In this document: positions 8,834 through 18,546 of the stretch, piece by piece
How the letters are laid out: every line of letters begins with the position of its first letter
Position numbering within the stretch: the first letter of the stretch is position 1
Assembly (NCBI GenBank): GCA_024399135.1
Contig: JAKSHY010000003.1
Span: 1-64,000, forward strand
Source: Lachnospiraceae bacterium
GTDB taxonomy: Bacteria; Bacillota; Clostridia; Lachnospirales; Lachnospiraceae
Direction of reading: 5' to 3'
DNA: 64,000 bases
The notes under the pieces: model-generated
What the model saw: the letters and a program-made list of their open reading frames with translations, nothing else
Database searches by the model: none
What the model was told of the DNA's origin: nothing
Program-made: the position numbers and the translations under genes

Positions 8834-11128
8834 TTATACTCTGAATGCAGTAAGTTCTTCCTTCAATCCACCCATTGACTTGCTAAGAGTATTCTCAACC
8901 TCGTTAAGCTTATCAACGCTTGTCTGAAGCTGGTCTGCTATCTCTTTAACTGTCTTAGACTGAGAAGCTGTATCATCAATAATAATAGAAATATTCTCAA
9001 CAGCACTGATTGTCTCATTTCTGGCAGTATCTGCTGTCTTAGCAAATTCTGTAATATTCTTTAATTCACTGAAGATCTTCTTAAGCTGAACATTAATATC
9101 ATTGAATACATCAATAACATCCTTAACCGCATCAACCTGAGTAGCCATCATATTCTTAGCATTTAATGCAGAATCAACAGATGCAGTTGTCTTCACATTA
9201 ATCTTACTTACATTATGCTTAATCTCTTCGGCCGCAGTATTAGAATCATCAGCAAGCTTTCTTATTTCTTCGGCAACTACTGAGAATCCTCTTCCTGCCT
9301 CACCTGCTCTTGCGGCCTCAATTGAAGCATTTAATGATAACAGGTTAGTCTGTCCTGAAATATCTGTAATAGTACCAACGAATGACTCAATAGTTGCTGT
9401 CTCTTCCTGAAGTGTTACGATGCTCTGCTTAACATCCTCTGCCATCTTGGATGACTTATCAGCCTTCTCGGAAAGAACTGCTACTATCTGAGTTCCCTTC
9501 TTAATAAGAGCATCGGTAGAAGCACTCATAGCCTCTATTGCCTCTATCATATTATTAATTTCTTTAAACTTATCAGATAACTCATTAGTCTTGACTATAC
9601 ATTCCTGAGCGTGTTCAGCCTGCTTGGTCATTCCATCACCGATTCTGATGATCGACTCTGCAATATCATCTGAATACTTACTGATATTTTCTGAAGCATA
9701 ATGAACATCCTTAGTCGAATCTTCAAGGCTGCTACTCGTATCATGCAGGTTGGAAACCAGCTTTTTATTCTTCTTAACCATGTCGGTTGCCGAGCTTGCA
9801 AGATCCTGGAATTCATCATGTCCCTTAGCCTTAACAGATACTGTCAGGTCACCTTCTGCAACTTCACCAAGGCCTCTTGAAATAAGTCTTACATTTCTCT
9901 GAATTCCAATAGTAATGAAAATAGCAACCAAAAGAGCAACTGCAGTAGCAATAAGAACAAGTGTAACTGTCATTGACTTAATGCCTTCCGCATTAGCAGT
10001 AACTGCTGAAAGTGGAACTAAAGCACAGAATGTAACTGGACTTTCAACTGATCTGCAGTACAAATATATATAATCTTTTCCATCGTATTTAACATCAGAT
10101 ATTCCTGACATGTTTTCTTCAGTAAACTCATTAGTGAAGAATGACTGAGTAGCAAAAAGTGGTTCCTCTGAAACACCGGCATCAGTCTTTACTAATTCAT
10201 CTCCGAAGTCAGATACGAAACCAATTACGCTTCCATCGCCAAAATCAATGTCATCCAGAATTCCTGAAATGGCAGATTTTGCAACGTCAATTACTACATA
10301 TCCGAACTTACTTGAAGATGCGAACTCATATACAAGATATATATTAGATGGATCAAGTTTAAACTGCTCATCTAACTCTGGATGTGCATAATCCCATCTG
10401 TCCTTTGATTTGTCTCCAAGTCTTTCTTCAAGTGAAGATTTAAATGTTTTAAGGAAACCGGCAATCTTGTCAGGAGAAGATGTTGAAATATTATTAACTC
10501 CCTCTCTTGCGATAATATGAATATTATCAATGAATGTGTTACTTGCCTGAGTAACCATAATTTCAGCTCTGGTATCCTGCCATACCTTGTTAACTGCTAT
10601 CGCATCCTGACCTGGCATTCCAAGACAGTATGTTTCGATATCTTTGTCAAAAGCGTATGACATAGCCTGTGCTTTAACATAAACCAAGCTGTTGTCTAAA
10701 TAGTTTCTAGCCATAGTTGCTGTCTGTGCAGCATTTTCTCTGAAACTGTTATTTAATCCATCAGCAGACTGTGCATATGAAAAATATCCAACTCCAACCA
10801 TGAATATAACAGGAATAAGGCAGCTTATAAGAATCTTGGTTCTTATGCTTGCAAACACACGAACCTTTTTCTTTTTCTTATTAGTAATATCAGCATCATC
10901 TGTATTATCAGCCTTTTTTACTTTATTAACCTTTTCAGGTTTATTAGACTTATCAGATTTATTAGCTTTATCTGTCTTATCAGCCTTCTTAAGTTTCTTA
11001 AACACATTAGATTTATCAGCTTTATTGGTTTTATCAGACTTATCGGCCTTTTCAATCACATCAATCATTTCAGTTGTGTCAGCCTTTTTATTTTTAATCA
11101 TACTAAGCTTATTAGTTATATTAGCCAT
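8834..11128 (-). CDS. Methyl-accepting chemotaxis protein with Lys/Asp-rich N-terminal repeats
   Basis: The chosen start ATG 11128 has GGGGG upstream and gives 764 residues; a longer frame to 11260 lacks a good ribosome site. Residues about 10-90 form a low-complexity cytoplasmic tail of repeated K-A/S-D/N-K units (for example [16 protein letters not shown]). Next come TM1 ([17 protein letters not shown]), a large extracellular sensor region, TM2 ([17 protein letters not shown]), a HAMP domain, and a signalling domain with hairpin tip [19 protein letters not shown]. It would sense a ligand and control CheA. No che genes are in the window. Confidence 0.92.
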   Translation of the reverse strand: MANITNKLSMIKNKKADTTEMIDVIEKADKSDKTNKADKSNVFKKLKKADKTDKANKSDKSNKPEKVNKVKKADNTDDADITNKKKKKVRVFASIRTKILISCLIPVIFMVGVGYFSYAQSADGLNNSFRENAAQTATMARNYLDNSLVYVKAQAMSYAFDKDIETYCLGMPGQDAIAVNKVWQDTRAEIMVTQASNTFIDNIHIIAREGVNNISTSSPDKIAGFLKTFKSSLEERLGDKSKDRWDYAHPELDEQFKLDPSNIYLVYEFASSSKFGYVVIDVAKSAISGILDDIDFGDGSVIGFVSDFGDELVKTDAGVSEEPLFATQSFFTNEFTEENMSGISDVKYDGKDYIYLYCRSVESPVTFCALVPLSAVTANAEGIKSMTVTLVLIATAVALLVAIFITIGIQRNVRLISRGLGEVAEGDLTVSVKAKGHDEFQDLASSATDMVKKNKKLVSNLHDTSSSLEDSTKDVHYASENISKYSDDIAESIIRIGDGMTKQAEHAQECIVKTNELSDKFKEINNMIEAIEAMSASTDALIKKGTQIVAVLSEKADKSSKMAEDVKQSIVTLQEETATIESFVGTITDISGQTNLLSLNASIEAARAGEAGRGFSVVAEEIRKLADDSNTAAEEIKHNVSKINVKTTASVDSALNAKNMMATQVDAVKDVIDVFNDINVQLKKIFSELKNITEFAKTADTARNETISAVENISIIIDDTASQSKTVKEIADQLQTSVDKLNEVENTLSKSMGGLKEELTAFRV

Positions 11129-11271
11129 AAATACCCCCAAATGTAAAATCTCGTTAGATAATTTTAACACAATAATGCACAAAAAAATACACCATTTTTC
11201 TTTTTTTATGTAAAAAATGTCGTTGTGGTTTGACTTTATTTTTTTCAAAAGTCGTTGCATAATTAATCATT

Positions 11272-12021
11272 ATGAATAAGAAACAGATTTTTTTAAGTGG
11301 ATTAAGAGACGGAATACCTATTGGACTTGGATACTTTGCTGTATCCTTTTCACTAGGAATAATAGCTAAAAAGGCTGGTTTAAATGCTATAGACGGATTC
11401 TTCGCATCAGCCCTGACTTCAGCTTCAGCTGGTGAATACGGAGTTTTCTCGCAGATGGTAATGCATGCAACTTATTTAGAGGTTGCATTAATTACTCTTA
11501 TTGCTAATGCCCGTTATATGCTTATGAGCTGCGCCCTTTCTCAAAAATTCGACAAAGCGACCTCTATGCTGCATAGATTCTTCATAGGCTTTTACATAAC
11601 AGATGAAATTTTTGGAGTTACCATAGCAAGGCCAGGCTACATAGTTCCTCAGTACACCTATGGTGCTATCCTTGCTGCTATCCCACTTTGGGGACTTGGA
11701 ACTTCATTCGGTATAATTGCAGGCTCCATTCTTCCAACAAGAGCTGTAAGCGCACTTAGTGTTGCTCTTTATGGAATGTTCATAGCAATAATCATTCCTC
11801 CTGCCAAGAAGGAACGTTCTGTATTAATTGCTGTTAGCATAAGCTTCGCACTAAGCTATATCTGTTCAATCATTCCTGGTATTAACGAGCTTTCTTCAGG
11901 AACACGAACAATTATTCTTACTGTTTTGATAGCAGGCGTTATTGCAATCATATTCCCTCATGAGGATGATAATAAAGAAGCCACATCCTGCATTGAATCC
12001 AATGAGGAGGTGGCATCATGA
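11272..12021 (+). CDS. azlC: Branched-chain amino-acid exporter, large subunit (AzlC family)
   Basis: The 249-residue membrane protein carries family motifs near its start (GLRDGIPIGLGYF) and ASALTSASAGEYG, with several hydrophobic segments. With AzlD it exports branched-chain amino acids or analogues. No Shine-Dalgarno sequence precedes ATG 11272, but CATAAT ends 8 nt before it, so a leaderless transcript is possible. It overlaps azlD by 4 bp and is transcribed away from the chemoreceptor gene. Confidence 0.92.
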   Translation: MNKKQIFLSGLRDGIPIGLGYFAVSFSLGIIAKKAGLNAIDGFFASALTSASAGEYGVFSQMVMHATYLEVALITLIANARYMLMSCALSQKFDKATSMLHRFFIGFYITDEIFGVTIARPGYIVPQYTYGAILAAIPLWGLGTSFGIIAGSILPTRAVSALSVALYGMFIAIIIPPAKKERSVLIAVSISFALSYICSIIPGINELSSGTRTIILTVLIAGVIAIIFPHEDDNKEATSCIESNEEVAS

Positions 12022-12317
12022 ACAAATATATTTACCTTGGAATAATGGTAGGTGTAAGCTGTCTCATAAGAGTTCTTCCACTTACTTTAATTAGAAAACA
12101 AATCAAGAACAAATTCATCAAGTCATTTCTTTACTATGTTCCTTATGTAACACTGGCAGTAATGACATTTCCTGCAATAATAGAAGCAACCTCTTCACCT
12201 GTTGCAGGAGCATTCGCATTAATTCTCGGAATCATTGCGTCATGGGCAGGTCTTGGATTATTTCCAGTTTCTGTCATATGCTGTCTTGTGGTTTTCATTC
12301 TTGAGCTATTCATTTAA
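12018..12317 (+). CDS. azlD: Branched-chain amino-acid exporter, small subunit (AzlD family)
   Basis: This is a 99-residue protein with three to four hydrophobic segments and the family start pattern ending in RVLPLTLIRKQIKN. Its start overlaps the azlC stop (ATGA) and has GAGGAGG upstream, implying translational coupling. It is the partner of AzlC. No clear terminator follows before the convergent NUDIX gene. Confidence 0.92.
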   Translation: MNKYIYLGIMVGVSCLIRVLPLTLIRKQIKNKFIKSFLYYVPYVTLAVMTFPAIIEATSSPVAGAFALILGIIASWAGLGLFPVSVICCLVVFILELFI

Positions 12318-12345
12318 TTAGAAACTTTTTAGCAGTACTGTTAAG

Positions 12346-13035
12346 CTACTTAGACTGTTTATTAATATAAAAATCATTAATGAACTGCGTAAGGCATACA
12401 TATGTTGCAATGGAATAATAAATTCCATAGTCATCAGCTCCACTCTTAAGCATCTTTCTTGCTTCGTCTTTAGTTACCAGAACGAAGCCATCGAAAATCT
12501 CACTTCCCTCTGCGCCGTCCTGACTTAGATTATTCTCATCAAAATCATTGATTATTACACCTATATAAGCGTTACTTTCATCTGTCATACCAGGGGATGA
12601 AAACATCAATGGATTAATGATAAATATATCATCTGTATCCAAAACATCTAAACCAGTTTCTTCTTTTATCTCTCTTTTAGCAGCTGAGAATAAAGCCTCT
12701 TTTACGGAGTTGTTCTTCACATCTTCCTCATCAAGTACACCAGCTGGTGGACTTGTCTGAAACTGTCCAGTTGGGTATCTATACTCTCTTGCAAGTAAAA
12801 GGCGATCCTCCTGGCCCTTTTTTGATTTTAAGACAACACAGCATGTTACTGCATCTGGATATGCATTCTTAAACTCTTCATCATTCTTCATGCACATAAG
12901 ATCTTCTTTGGCACGTCTTGAGGCATTATAATAATGCTTTCCTTCTCTGTACTGAATGTCATAGAATCTTAAAAACTTGTTATCAGCAATGTATTTTACT
13001 GTATCTTGATTAATAACTGGTATTTCCTTTTTCAT
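12346..13035 (-). CDS. NUDIX hydrolase
   Basis: The 229-residue protein contains a NUDIX box spread over GVLDEED, then AAKREIKEETGLDV, with a longer than usual insertion between the glycine and the REIKEE core. It probably hydrolyses a nucleoside diphosphate derivative such as ADP-ribose; the substrate is unknown. It follows hisS by 15 bp and is likely cotranscribed. Confidence 0.85.
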   Translation of the reverse strand: MKKEIPVINQDTVKYIADNKFLRFYDIQYREGKHYYNASRRAKEDLMCMKNDEEFKNAYPDAVTCCVVLKSKKGQEDRLLLAREYRYPTGQFQTSPPAGVLDEEDVKNNSVKEALFSAAKREIKEETGLDVLDTDDIFIINPLMFSSPGMTDESNAYIGVIINDFDENNLSQDGAEGSEIFDGFVLVTKDEARKMLKSGADDYGIYYSIATYVCLTQFINDFYINKQSK

Positions 13036-13050
13036 AACTAATTCCTGCTA

Positions 13051-14322
13051 TTATAATGGATTAACATAGAACTCCTTAATATTCTCGTATCCATCCTTCA
13101 AAAGCTGCTCCTTCTGGAACTTTTTATTCTTATTCATACGAACAACCAAAACCTGTTCTCCATTATCTCTGGCCTTCTGAGCCTCCTTGATAACCTCTGT
13201 AAGGCGATCCTTTTCCATTCCTTTTTCAACTAAATAGGCAACCTTCGTGCCATTTCCTGGAACTTTAAAACCTGATTCCATTAATAACAGAATGATTCTC
13301 TCGAACCCAATTGAAAATCCGCAGGCAGGTACATTCTGTCCTGTGAATTTTCCTACCATTTCATCATAACGTCCGCCGCCACCGCAGCTTCCACCAAATT
13401 CTGGCATGGCTATTTCAAAAATGGTTCCTGTATAGTATGACATACCTCTTACTAAAGTAGGATCAAAAACTAGTTTAAAGTTCGCTTCTTTTGTTGCATC
13501 AACAGCATCTATGATCTGAGTTAAATTATCTTTAACTTCTTCAGGAAGATACTCACCTAATACGGATGACAGATACATAACCTGCTCGCTTCCTGATTCT
13601 TCACTCTTCTCCATAAGGCACTTAAACAGGTCAAGATACTTCTCTATACTTTCAGTTGAGAAACCATTTTCCTTTAATTCCTCTGTAACTCCTTCAGTAC
13701 CTATCTTATCCATCTTATCAAGTGTAATAAATACACTGTCAAAAGATTCCTCACTAAAGCCTGCATATGAAGCCATAGCCTTAAGCATTCTTCTGTCATT
13801 AATTCTTATCTCAAAGTTCTTAAAGCCTAGTCTTCCTATAGTAGTTGTTGTTGCTAAAATAAGCTCGATTTCTGCAAGATTAGAAGGCTCTCCCAATATA
13901 TCAATATCACACTGCATGAACTGACGATATCTTCCCCTCTGAGGTCTGTCAGCTCTCCATACATTTCCCATCTGAAGTGCCTTGAATGGAGAAGGAAGCT
14001 CATTTGCATGATTAGAGTAATATCTAACAAGTGGTACTGTTAAATCATATCTTAATCCGCCATCTACTAAATCTTTTTCCTCTTTAGCTGTTTCAAGATT
14101 TAATTTCTCTCCTCGCTTCAAAATCTTAAATATAAGCTTTTCATTGTCACCACCCTGCTTATTAGTAAGGTTTTCGATATTCTCAACGCAAGGTGTCTCT
14201 ATTCTGGTGAAGCCGAACTTTGAATAAGTTTCAGTAATCACTTTAATTACATAATCTCTGATTTCCATTTCATCAGGCATAATATCCTTCATACCTGTTA
14301 CTGGCTTTTTACTAAGTGCCAT
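13051..14322 (-). CDS. hisS: Histidine--tRNA ligase
   Basis: The 423-residue class II synthetase shows motif 2 with YDLTVPLVRYYSNH and the HisRS signatures LVRGMSYYTGTIFEI and GGGGRYDEMVG. The C-terminal anticodon-binding domain (about 330-423) follows. The start has AAGGAGA upstream. An intrinsic terminator-like hairpin lies only about 40 bp before the start codon, and no T-box leader is present, so expression may depend on read-through from the recombinase gene. Confidence 0.97.
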   Translation of the reverse strand: MALSKKPVTGMKDIMPDEMEIRDYVIKVITETYSKFGFTRIETPCVENIENLTNKQGGDNEKLIFKILKRGEKLNLETAKEEKDLVDGGLRYDLTVPLVRYYSNHANELPSPFKALQMGNVWRADRPQRGRYRQFMQCDIDILGEPSNLAEIELILATTTTIGRLGFKNFEIRINDRRMLKAMASYAGFSEESFDSVFITLDKMDKIGTEGVTEELKENGFSTESIEKYLDLFKCLMEKSEESGSEQVMYLSSVLGEYLPEEVKDNLTQIIDAVDATKEANFKLVFDPTLVRGMSYYTGTIFEIAMPEFGGSCGGGGRYDEMVGKFTGQNVPACGFSIGFERIILLLMESGFKVPGNGTKVAYLVEKGMEKDRLTEVIKEAQKARDNGEQVLVVRMNKNKKFQKEQLLKDGYENIKEFYVNPL

Positions 14323-14354
14323 ATCTTTGTTCTCCTTATAAATTAACTAAATAA

Positions 14355-14378
14355 AAAAGAGTGCAGTAAAAACTGCAC
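14355..14378 (-). terminator. Hairpin terminator between the Xer recombinase gene and hisS
   Basis: GTGCAGT (14361-14367) pairs with ACTGCAC (14372-14378), loop AAAA, followed on the minus strand by TTTTTT. Only about 30 bp remain between the T-run and the hisS start. Confidence 0.75.
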
Positions 14379-14396
14379 CCCATTATACCATATTTA

Positions 14397-15281
14397 TTAT
14401 CCACGTGGATGCGCTTTTGCATAAACTTCCTTAATATGAGAATGATTCATGTGCGCATAGATTTGAGTAGTGGAAATATCTGAATGACCAAGCATTTCCT
14501 GTACTGAACGAAGGTCTGCACCATTTTCAACCAAATGCGCTGCGAACGAATGTCGCAATGTATGTGGTGTAATGTCTGCATTAATTCCTGCCTTCTTAGC
14601 ATAATACTTAATCAGTTTCCAGAATCCCTGTCTTGACATTGGCTGTCCTGAACAGTTAGCAAAAAGATATTCCGAATTAGGATCAACAAGCATTGCTTCT
14701 CTTGTCCCACCAAGATACTTGGTCAATGCCTTCTTAGCTTCATTTCCGAATGGAATAACTCTTTCTTTATTAGCATCCTTACATGAAATATATCCCATGT
14801 TAAGGTTAACGTCTTCAGTCTTTAATGTAATAAGCTCTGTTACTCTGATTCCTGTAGCATATAAAAGCTCCAGCATCGCCTTATCTCTGATATCCTTAGA
14901 GGACTCACCAGATGGCTGCTCTAAAAGTCTTACAACCTCATCCATTGAAAGAATCTCAGGAATCTTCTTCTCAATTTTAGGAGCCTTAAGTTCCTCTGCT
15001 ACATCTGCATCTACAATACCTTCCTTAAGAAGATAATGATAAAAGGCTTTTAACGATGCTATGTTTCTTGAAATAGTAGCTGCCGAAAAATTGTTCTTTT
15101 CAAGGTACATTACATATCCAGTAAGGTTAGTAGCTGTAACCTTCTTGATATCACTAACACCCTGCTCATTAAGATAGTCAACTACCTTCTTAAGATCACG
15201 TCTATAAGAAAGCTCTGTGTTCTGTGACATCTTCTTAACGTTATGTAAATATATTATGAAACTATCAATATATTTTTCCAT
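14397..15281 (-). CDS. Tyrosine recombinase, XerC/XerD type
   Basis: The 294-residue protein has an N-terminal SAM-like DNA-binding domain (1-105) and a catalytic domain with the full set R146, K172, H240, R243, H266 and Y275. Length and motif spacing fit chromosomal XerC/D, which resolve chromosome dimers at dif, better than a phage integrase. Genes around it are housekeeping (hisS, NUDIX). C and D cannot be separated by eye. Confidence 0.9.
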   Translation of the reverse strand: MEKYIDSFIIYLHNVKKMSQNTELSYRRDLKKVVDYLNEQGVSDIKKVTATNLTGYVMYLEKNNFSAATISRNIASLKAFYHYLLKEGIVDADVAEELKAPKIEKKIPEILSMDEVVRLLEQPSGESSKDIRDKAMLELLYATGIRVTELITLKTEDVNLNMGYISCKDANKERVIPFGNEAKKALTKYLGGTREAMLVDPNSEYLFANCSGQPMSRQGFWKLIKYYAKKAGINADITPHTLRHSFAAHLVENGADLRSVQEMLGHSDISTTQIYAHMNHSHIKEVYAKAHPRG

Positions 15282-15304
15282 TTATGACTCCCAACAAAAT
15301 CCAA

Positions 15305-15320
15305 GCGTTTACATAAACGC
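15305..15320. other. 16-bp dyad upstream of the Xer recombinase gene
   Basis: GCGTTTA-CA-TAAACGC is a perfect inverted repeat 24 bp before the recombinase start. It could be an operator. A nearby direct repeat TTTCACAC (about 15389-15405) has no clear meaning. The remainder of 15282-15465 shows no gene. Confidence 0.5.
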
Positions 15321-15465
15321 CGTGTAGAAATCATTATAAACATAAAAGTTTTAAAATGCAAACCCCTTTTTTGTTGAAAAATCAAGGTTTCACACGTTTC
15401 ACACAATTCAATACCATATCTCGAAATTATGTAACTTTTGGCATACTAAATATTGTGATTTTTCA

Positions 15466-15515
15466 AATAAAAAAATAATAAAATAACGCGCGTTGTTAAC
15501 ATAACAACACGCGCC
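15466..15515 (-). terminator. Intrinsic terminator after the NUDIX gene
   Basis: On the minus strand GCGCGTGTTGTT pairs with AACAACGCGC, followed by a T-rich tract (TTATTTTATTATTTTTTT). It ends the aminotransferase-NUDIX transcript. Confidence 0.8.
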
Positions 15516-15538
15516 AGTCTCTACGTTACGTATACCTT

Positions 15539-16081
15539 TTAGTTATTAATATACTTTTCTTTATATGCCAGAATAGCGGCTATAGTCTTAGAATCTTCTA
15601 TCTCTAAATCAAATATCATCCTGCATAATTCATCTAATGTGAATGCCTTGTAATCAACATACTCATCAGGATCAAGATGCTGTGATCCAGATGAAAGATT
15701 ATGAGCCACATAAATATCTATTACCTCTGTAGAATAAGCGACAGAGGTTCTGAATCTAAGAAGAAGCTCTACGTCATTAGTAACATATCCTGTTTCCTCA
15801 GAAAGTTCTCTGATGGCAGCTAAATCTGTAGGTTCATTTCCTTTGTTATTAAGACCACCAGCAGGAATTTCCCATGTAAATCTTTCCATGGTATTTCTGT
15901 ACTGTCTTACCATAACAATTCTTCCATCATCTAAAACAGGAACCACTGCAGCAGCACCATGGTGAATTAAAATATCCCACTTAGCTTCCTTACCATTAGG
16001 CAAAAGCATGGTATCCTGACAGTAATCAAGAATAGAACCATTAGCTACCAACTCTCTTTTAATTCTCTTAATTTCTTCCAT
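15539..16081 (-). CDS. NUDIX hydrolase, ADP-ribose pyrophosphatase-like
   Basis: The 180-residue protein has a complete NUDIX box starting at GGLNNKGNEP and ending AAIRELSEETGY, with the upstream motif RQYRNTMERFTWEIPAGG typical of ADP-ribose pyrophosphatases (NudF). It would cleave ADP-ribose to AMP and ribose 5-phosphate. It lies 11 bp after the aminotransferase gene and ends at a terminator, so the two form an operon. Confidence 0.9.
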   Translation of the reverse strand: MEEIKRIKRELVANGSILDYCQDTMLLPNGKEAKWDILIHHGAAAVVPVLDDGRIVMVRQYRNTMERFTWEIPAGGLNNKGNEPTDLAAIRELSEETGYVTNDVELLLRFRTSVAYSTEVIDIYVAHNLSSGSQHLDPDEYVDYKAFTLDELCRMIFDLEIEDSKTIAAILAYKEKYINN

Positions 16082-16092
16082 GAGCTGTATCT

Positions 16093-17376
16093 TTATCCTT
16101 CTAATAATTTATTAACTGAAGCAAGCTTAACACATAAAACAAAAATCTCTAATGCTTTAGCAAGGTCTTCAATACATGGGAATGTTGGAGCAATTCTGAT
16201 ATTTGAATCATTAGGGTCCTTCTTATATGGATATGTAGCTCCTGCACCTGTCATTACTACGCCGGCTTCCTTACACATTGAAACTATATTTTTCGCACAT
16301 CCATTCATAGCATCAAAGGATACGAAATATCCACCATTTGGATTAGTCCATGTTCCAACTCCAAGTTCACCAAGCTCCTTATTAAGTGTTCCAACAACTA
16401 AATCGAACTTAGGACGGATAATTTCAGCGTGCTTCTTCATATGATTCTTCATGCCTTCAAAATCCTTAAAATATCTTACATGACGAAGCTGATTCAGCTT
16501 ATCATGACCAATAGTCTGTATTGTAATAATCTTTTTAACGAAATCAATATTATTAGCAGATGTAGCTAATGCTGCAATACCAGAGCCTGGGAATGTAACC
16601 TTTGATGTTGAGCAGAATTTGAATACCATATCTGGATTTCCTGCCTTCTTACATTCGTCAAGAATCTCCAGAAGCTGATCTTCTTTTCCATTATATAAAT
16701 GATGGATAGTATATGCGTTATCCCAGTAAATTCTAAAGTCAGATGCTGCAGGCTTAAGGGATGCGAATCTCTTAACTGTTTCATCAGAATAAGTAACACC
16801 GGATGGATTAGAATACTTAGGTACACACCATATACCCTTAACTGCAGGGTCATTATTAACATATTCTTCTACCATATCCATATCTGGGCCATCTTCATTT
16901 AAAGGAATGTTAATCATTTCAATTCCGAACTGCTCTGTAATGGCGAAATGTCTGTCATATCCAGGAACAGGACATAAGAATTTAATCTTATCAAGCTTGC
17001 ACCATGGTGTAGAACCACATACTCCATGAAGCATAGATCTTGCTACTGTGTCATACATTATATTTAAGCTTGAATTACCAAAAACGATTATTTCATCTGG
17101 TGAAACCTCCATCATATCAGCCATAAGCTTTCTAGCTTCTGTAATACCAATAAGTTCACCATAGTTTCTACAGTCAATTCCTGCTTCTGACATGAAATCG
17201 GACTGTGGGTTTAATGTATTAAAGAAATCTGCTTCCATATTAAGCTGTTCCTTAGAAGGAAGACCTCTGGCCATATTAAGCTTAAGTCCCTTGCTGCAAG
17301 CATCCTTGTACTGCTCGTTTAAGTCCTTCTGTAATGTTAGAAGCTCATCTTTCGATAATTCACTGTACTTTTTCAT
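16093..17376 (-). CDS. PLP-dependent aminotransferase (Asp_aminotransf, class I fold)
   Basis: The 427-residue protein resembles the subgroup containing Corynebacterium AspT. It opens with a long leader and LNMARGLPSKEQL, and contains CVPKYSNPSGVTYS, the PLP lysine in STSKVTFPGSG, and NPNGGYFVSFD. A frame start at 17400 exists, but GGAAGGGG is properly spaced from ATG 17376. It likely transfers amino groups between aspartate or a similar amino acid and 2-oxoglutarate. A promoter and a palindromic operator candidate lie upstream. Confidence 0.88.
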   Translation of the reverse strand: MKKYSELSKDELLTLQKDLNEQYKDACSKGLKLNMARGLPSKEQLNMEADFFNTLNPQSDFMSEAGIDCRNYGELIGITEARKLMADMMEVSPDEIIVFGNSSLNIMYDTVARSMLHGVCGSTPWCKLDKIKFLCPVPGYDRHFAITEQFGIEMINIPLNEDGPDMDMVEEYVNNDPAVKGIWCVPKYSNPSGVTYSDETVKRFASLKPAASDFRIYWDNAYTIHHLYNGKEDQLLEILDECKKAGNPDMVFKFCSTSKVTFPGSGIAALATSANNIDFVKKIITIQTIGHDKLNQLRHVRYFKDFEGMKNHMKKHAEIIRPKFDLVVGTLNKELGELGVGTWTNPNGGYFVSFDAMNGCAKNIVSMCKEAGVVMTGAGATYPYKKDPNDSNIRIAPTFPCIEDLAKALEIFVLCVKLASVNKLLEG

Positions 17377-17460
17377 TATTTTCCCCTTCCATAAAAACAA
17401 GTCCTAGGACTGTTTCAACATACGTAAAACCCGATATTAATATTCTCATCGGCCCGCAAA

Positions 17461-17522
17461 TTGTATAATTGTATACAATTCACCCAAAACATTATATTAA
17501 CCTATATCTATAAATTAATCAA
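17461..17522 (-). promoter_or_regulatory. Promoter with palindromic operator before the aminotransferase gene
   Basis: On the minus strand TTGATT (17517-17522), 17 bp, TAATAT (17494-17499) forms a good promoter. Just downstream lies the perfect 14-bp palindrome AATTGTATACAATT (17467-17480) with an adjacent extra half site TTGTATAATT. Its position near +10 to +30 suits a repressor roadblock. TTGTATACAA resembles GntR-family sites; the regulator is not in the window. Confidence 0.55.
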
Positions 17523-17529
17523 CACGTTT

Positions 17530-18477
17530 TTAACTATTAGCCTCTTTCTTTCGCTTCTGAAATCTTGCCAAAATAACAGGATATATTCCCATTATCCAAA
17601 AGAATGTAATGAACCTTCCTATGAAGCTGCTCCATTTAGTATCTATTAATAATGAAAACACCTTATCCAGGCTAAAAAACATTATGGCTGTTGGAATAAT
17701 CGCAACAATAAATCTGATGCTCTTTTCTTTAGAGGTACCTTCAACAGAAAATTTTCCAAATCGTCTCATCACTATCCATCCTGTTACTATTCCCAAATAC
17801 AATCCAAGATCTTTCATGAAGGAATTAATCATAGTCATCGGATCAACCAGTAAGGTTCCATCTTCTAAATAATCCATAGGATATGACTTATTTAAAACAT
17901 ATACCATGGAAGCCATCCCTAATAAGAACAGGAATACGAACAAAAATATATCTTTGTCCTCATGAGCTTTAATATAAAAATAAAATTTAACCGAAACTAC
18001 CAGTATAAGAATGTTCTCTAATATAGCAACTAAAACATCAAAAAGTGTATGTGCTCCTAAGAAGTTTCTGGAGAAAGCAGTTAAAATGATAAGTAACGAT
18101 GAAATTATCCACCATTTTTTATTATTCTTAATAATAGCCACGCTTCCATAGAATTCCACTGCTCCACTTGTATGTCCGCTAGGCATTGAATATCCTCCAG
18201 ACGAAGATTCAACCTGTGTGGCTAATTTAATTCTTGAATCCTTGACCCACGGTCTATAAACACATGCTGTCATCTTAATAATGTCATTAACAATATGCCC
18301 CGTTCCAAAATTAAGTGCTATAAATGATCCTTTTGATTTATCAACACATAGTGTAATATAGGCGGCAATAATAGGTGCACCTATCACCACGAACTCTGAT
18401 ATTGCTACCATAATCCACACAACAAATGATGGGCAGCTCTGTCTTATTTCCTGCAAAAATAAAACATATCCTAACAT
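17530..18477 (-). CDS. PAP2-family phosphatase, membrane protein
   Basis: The protein (315 residues from ATG 18477, chosen because GAGAGG precedes it) has multiple membrane segments and all three PAP2 motifs: KMTACVYRP, PSGHTSG and SRNFLGAHTLFD. It would dephosphorylate a lipid or isoprenoid phosphate at the membrane surface. The C-terminal third adds extra helices ending in a basic tail. It is divergent from the secreted-protein gene with a short intergenic region. Confidence 0.88.
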   Translation of the reverse strand: MLGYVLFLQEIRQSCPSFVVWIMVAISEFVVIGAPIIAAYITLCVDKSKGSFIALNFGTGHIVNDIIKMTACVYRPWVKDSRIKLATQVESSSGGYSMPSGHTSGAVEFYGSVAIIKNNKKWWIISSLLIILTAFSRNFLGAHTLFDVLVAILENILILVVSVKFYFYIKAHEDKDIFLFVFLFLLGMASMVYVLNKSYPMDYLEDGTLLVDPMTMINSFMKDLGLYLGIVTGWIVMRRFGKFSVEGTSKEKSIRFIVAIIPTAIMFFSLDKVFSLLIDTKWSSFIGRFITFFWIMGIYPVILARFQKRKKEANS

Positions 18478-18546
18478 AATAACCTCTCTTGTATTTTTCA
18501 TTAGATATGATATTCTAATCTTATCACATTTTTGGAGGTATTAACT

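Noticed and set aside
14323-14396. T-box riboswitch for hisS
   Set aside because: The region is too short, and no T-box consensus or specifier structure is present.
14397-15281. Prophage or element integrase
   Set aside because: Length, motif spacing and housekeeping neighbours fit chromosomal XerC/D; no phage genes are adjacent.
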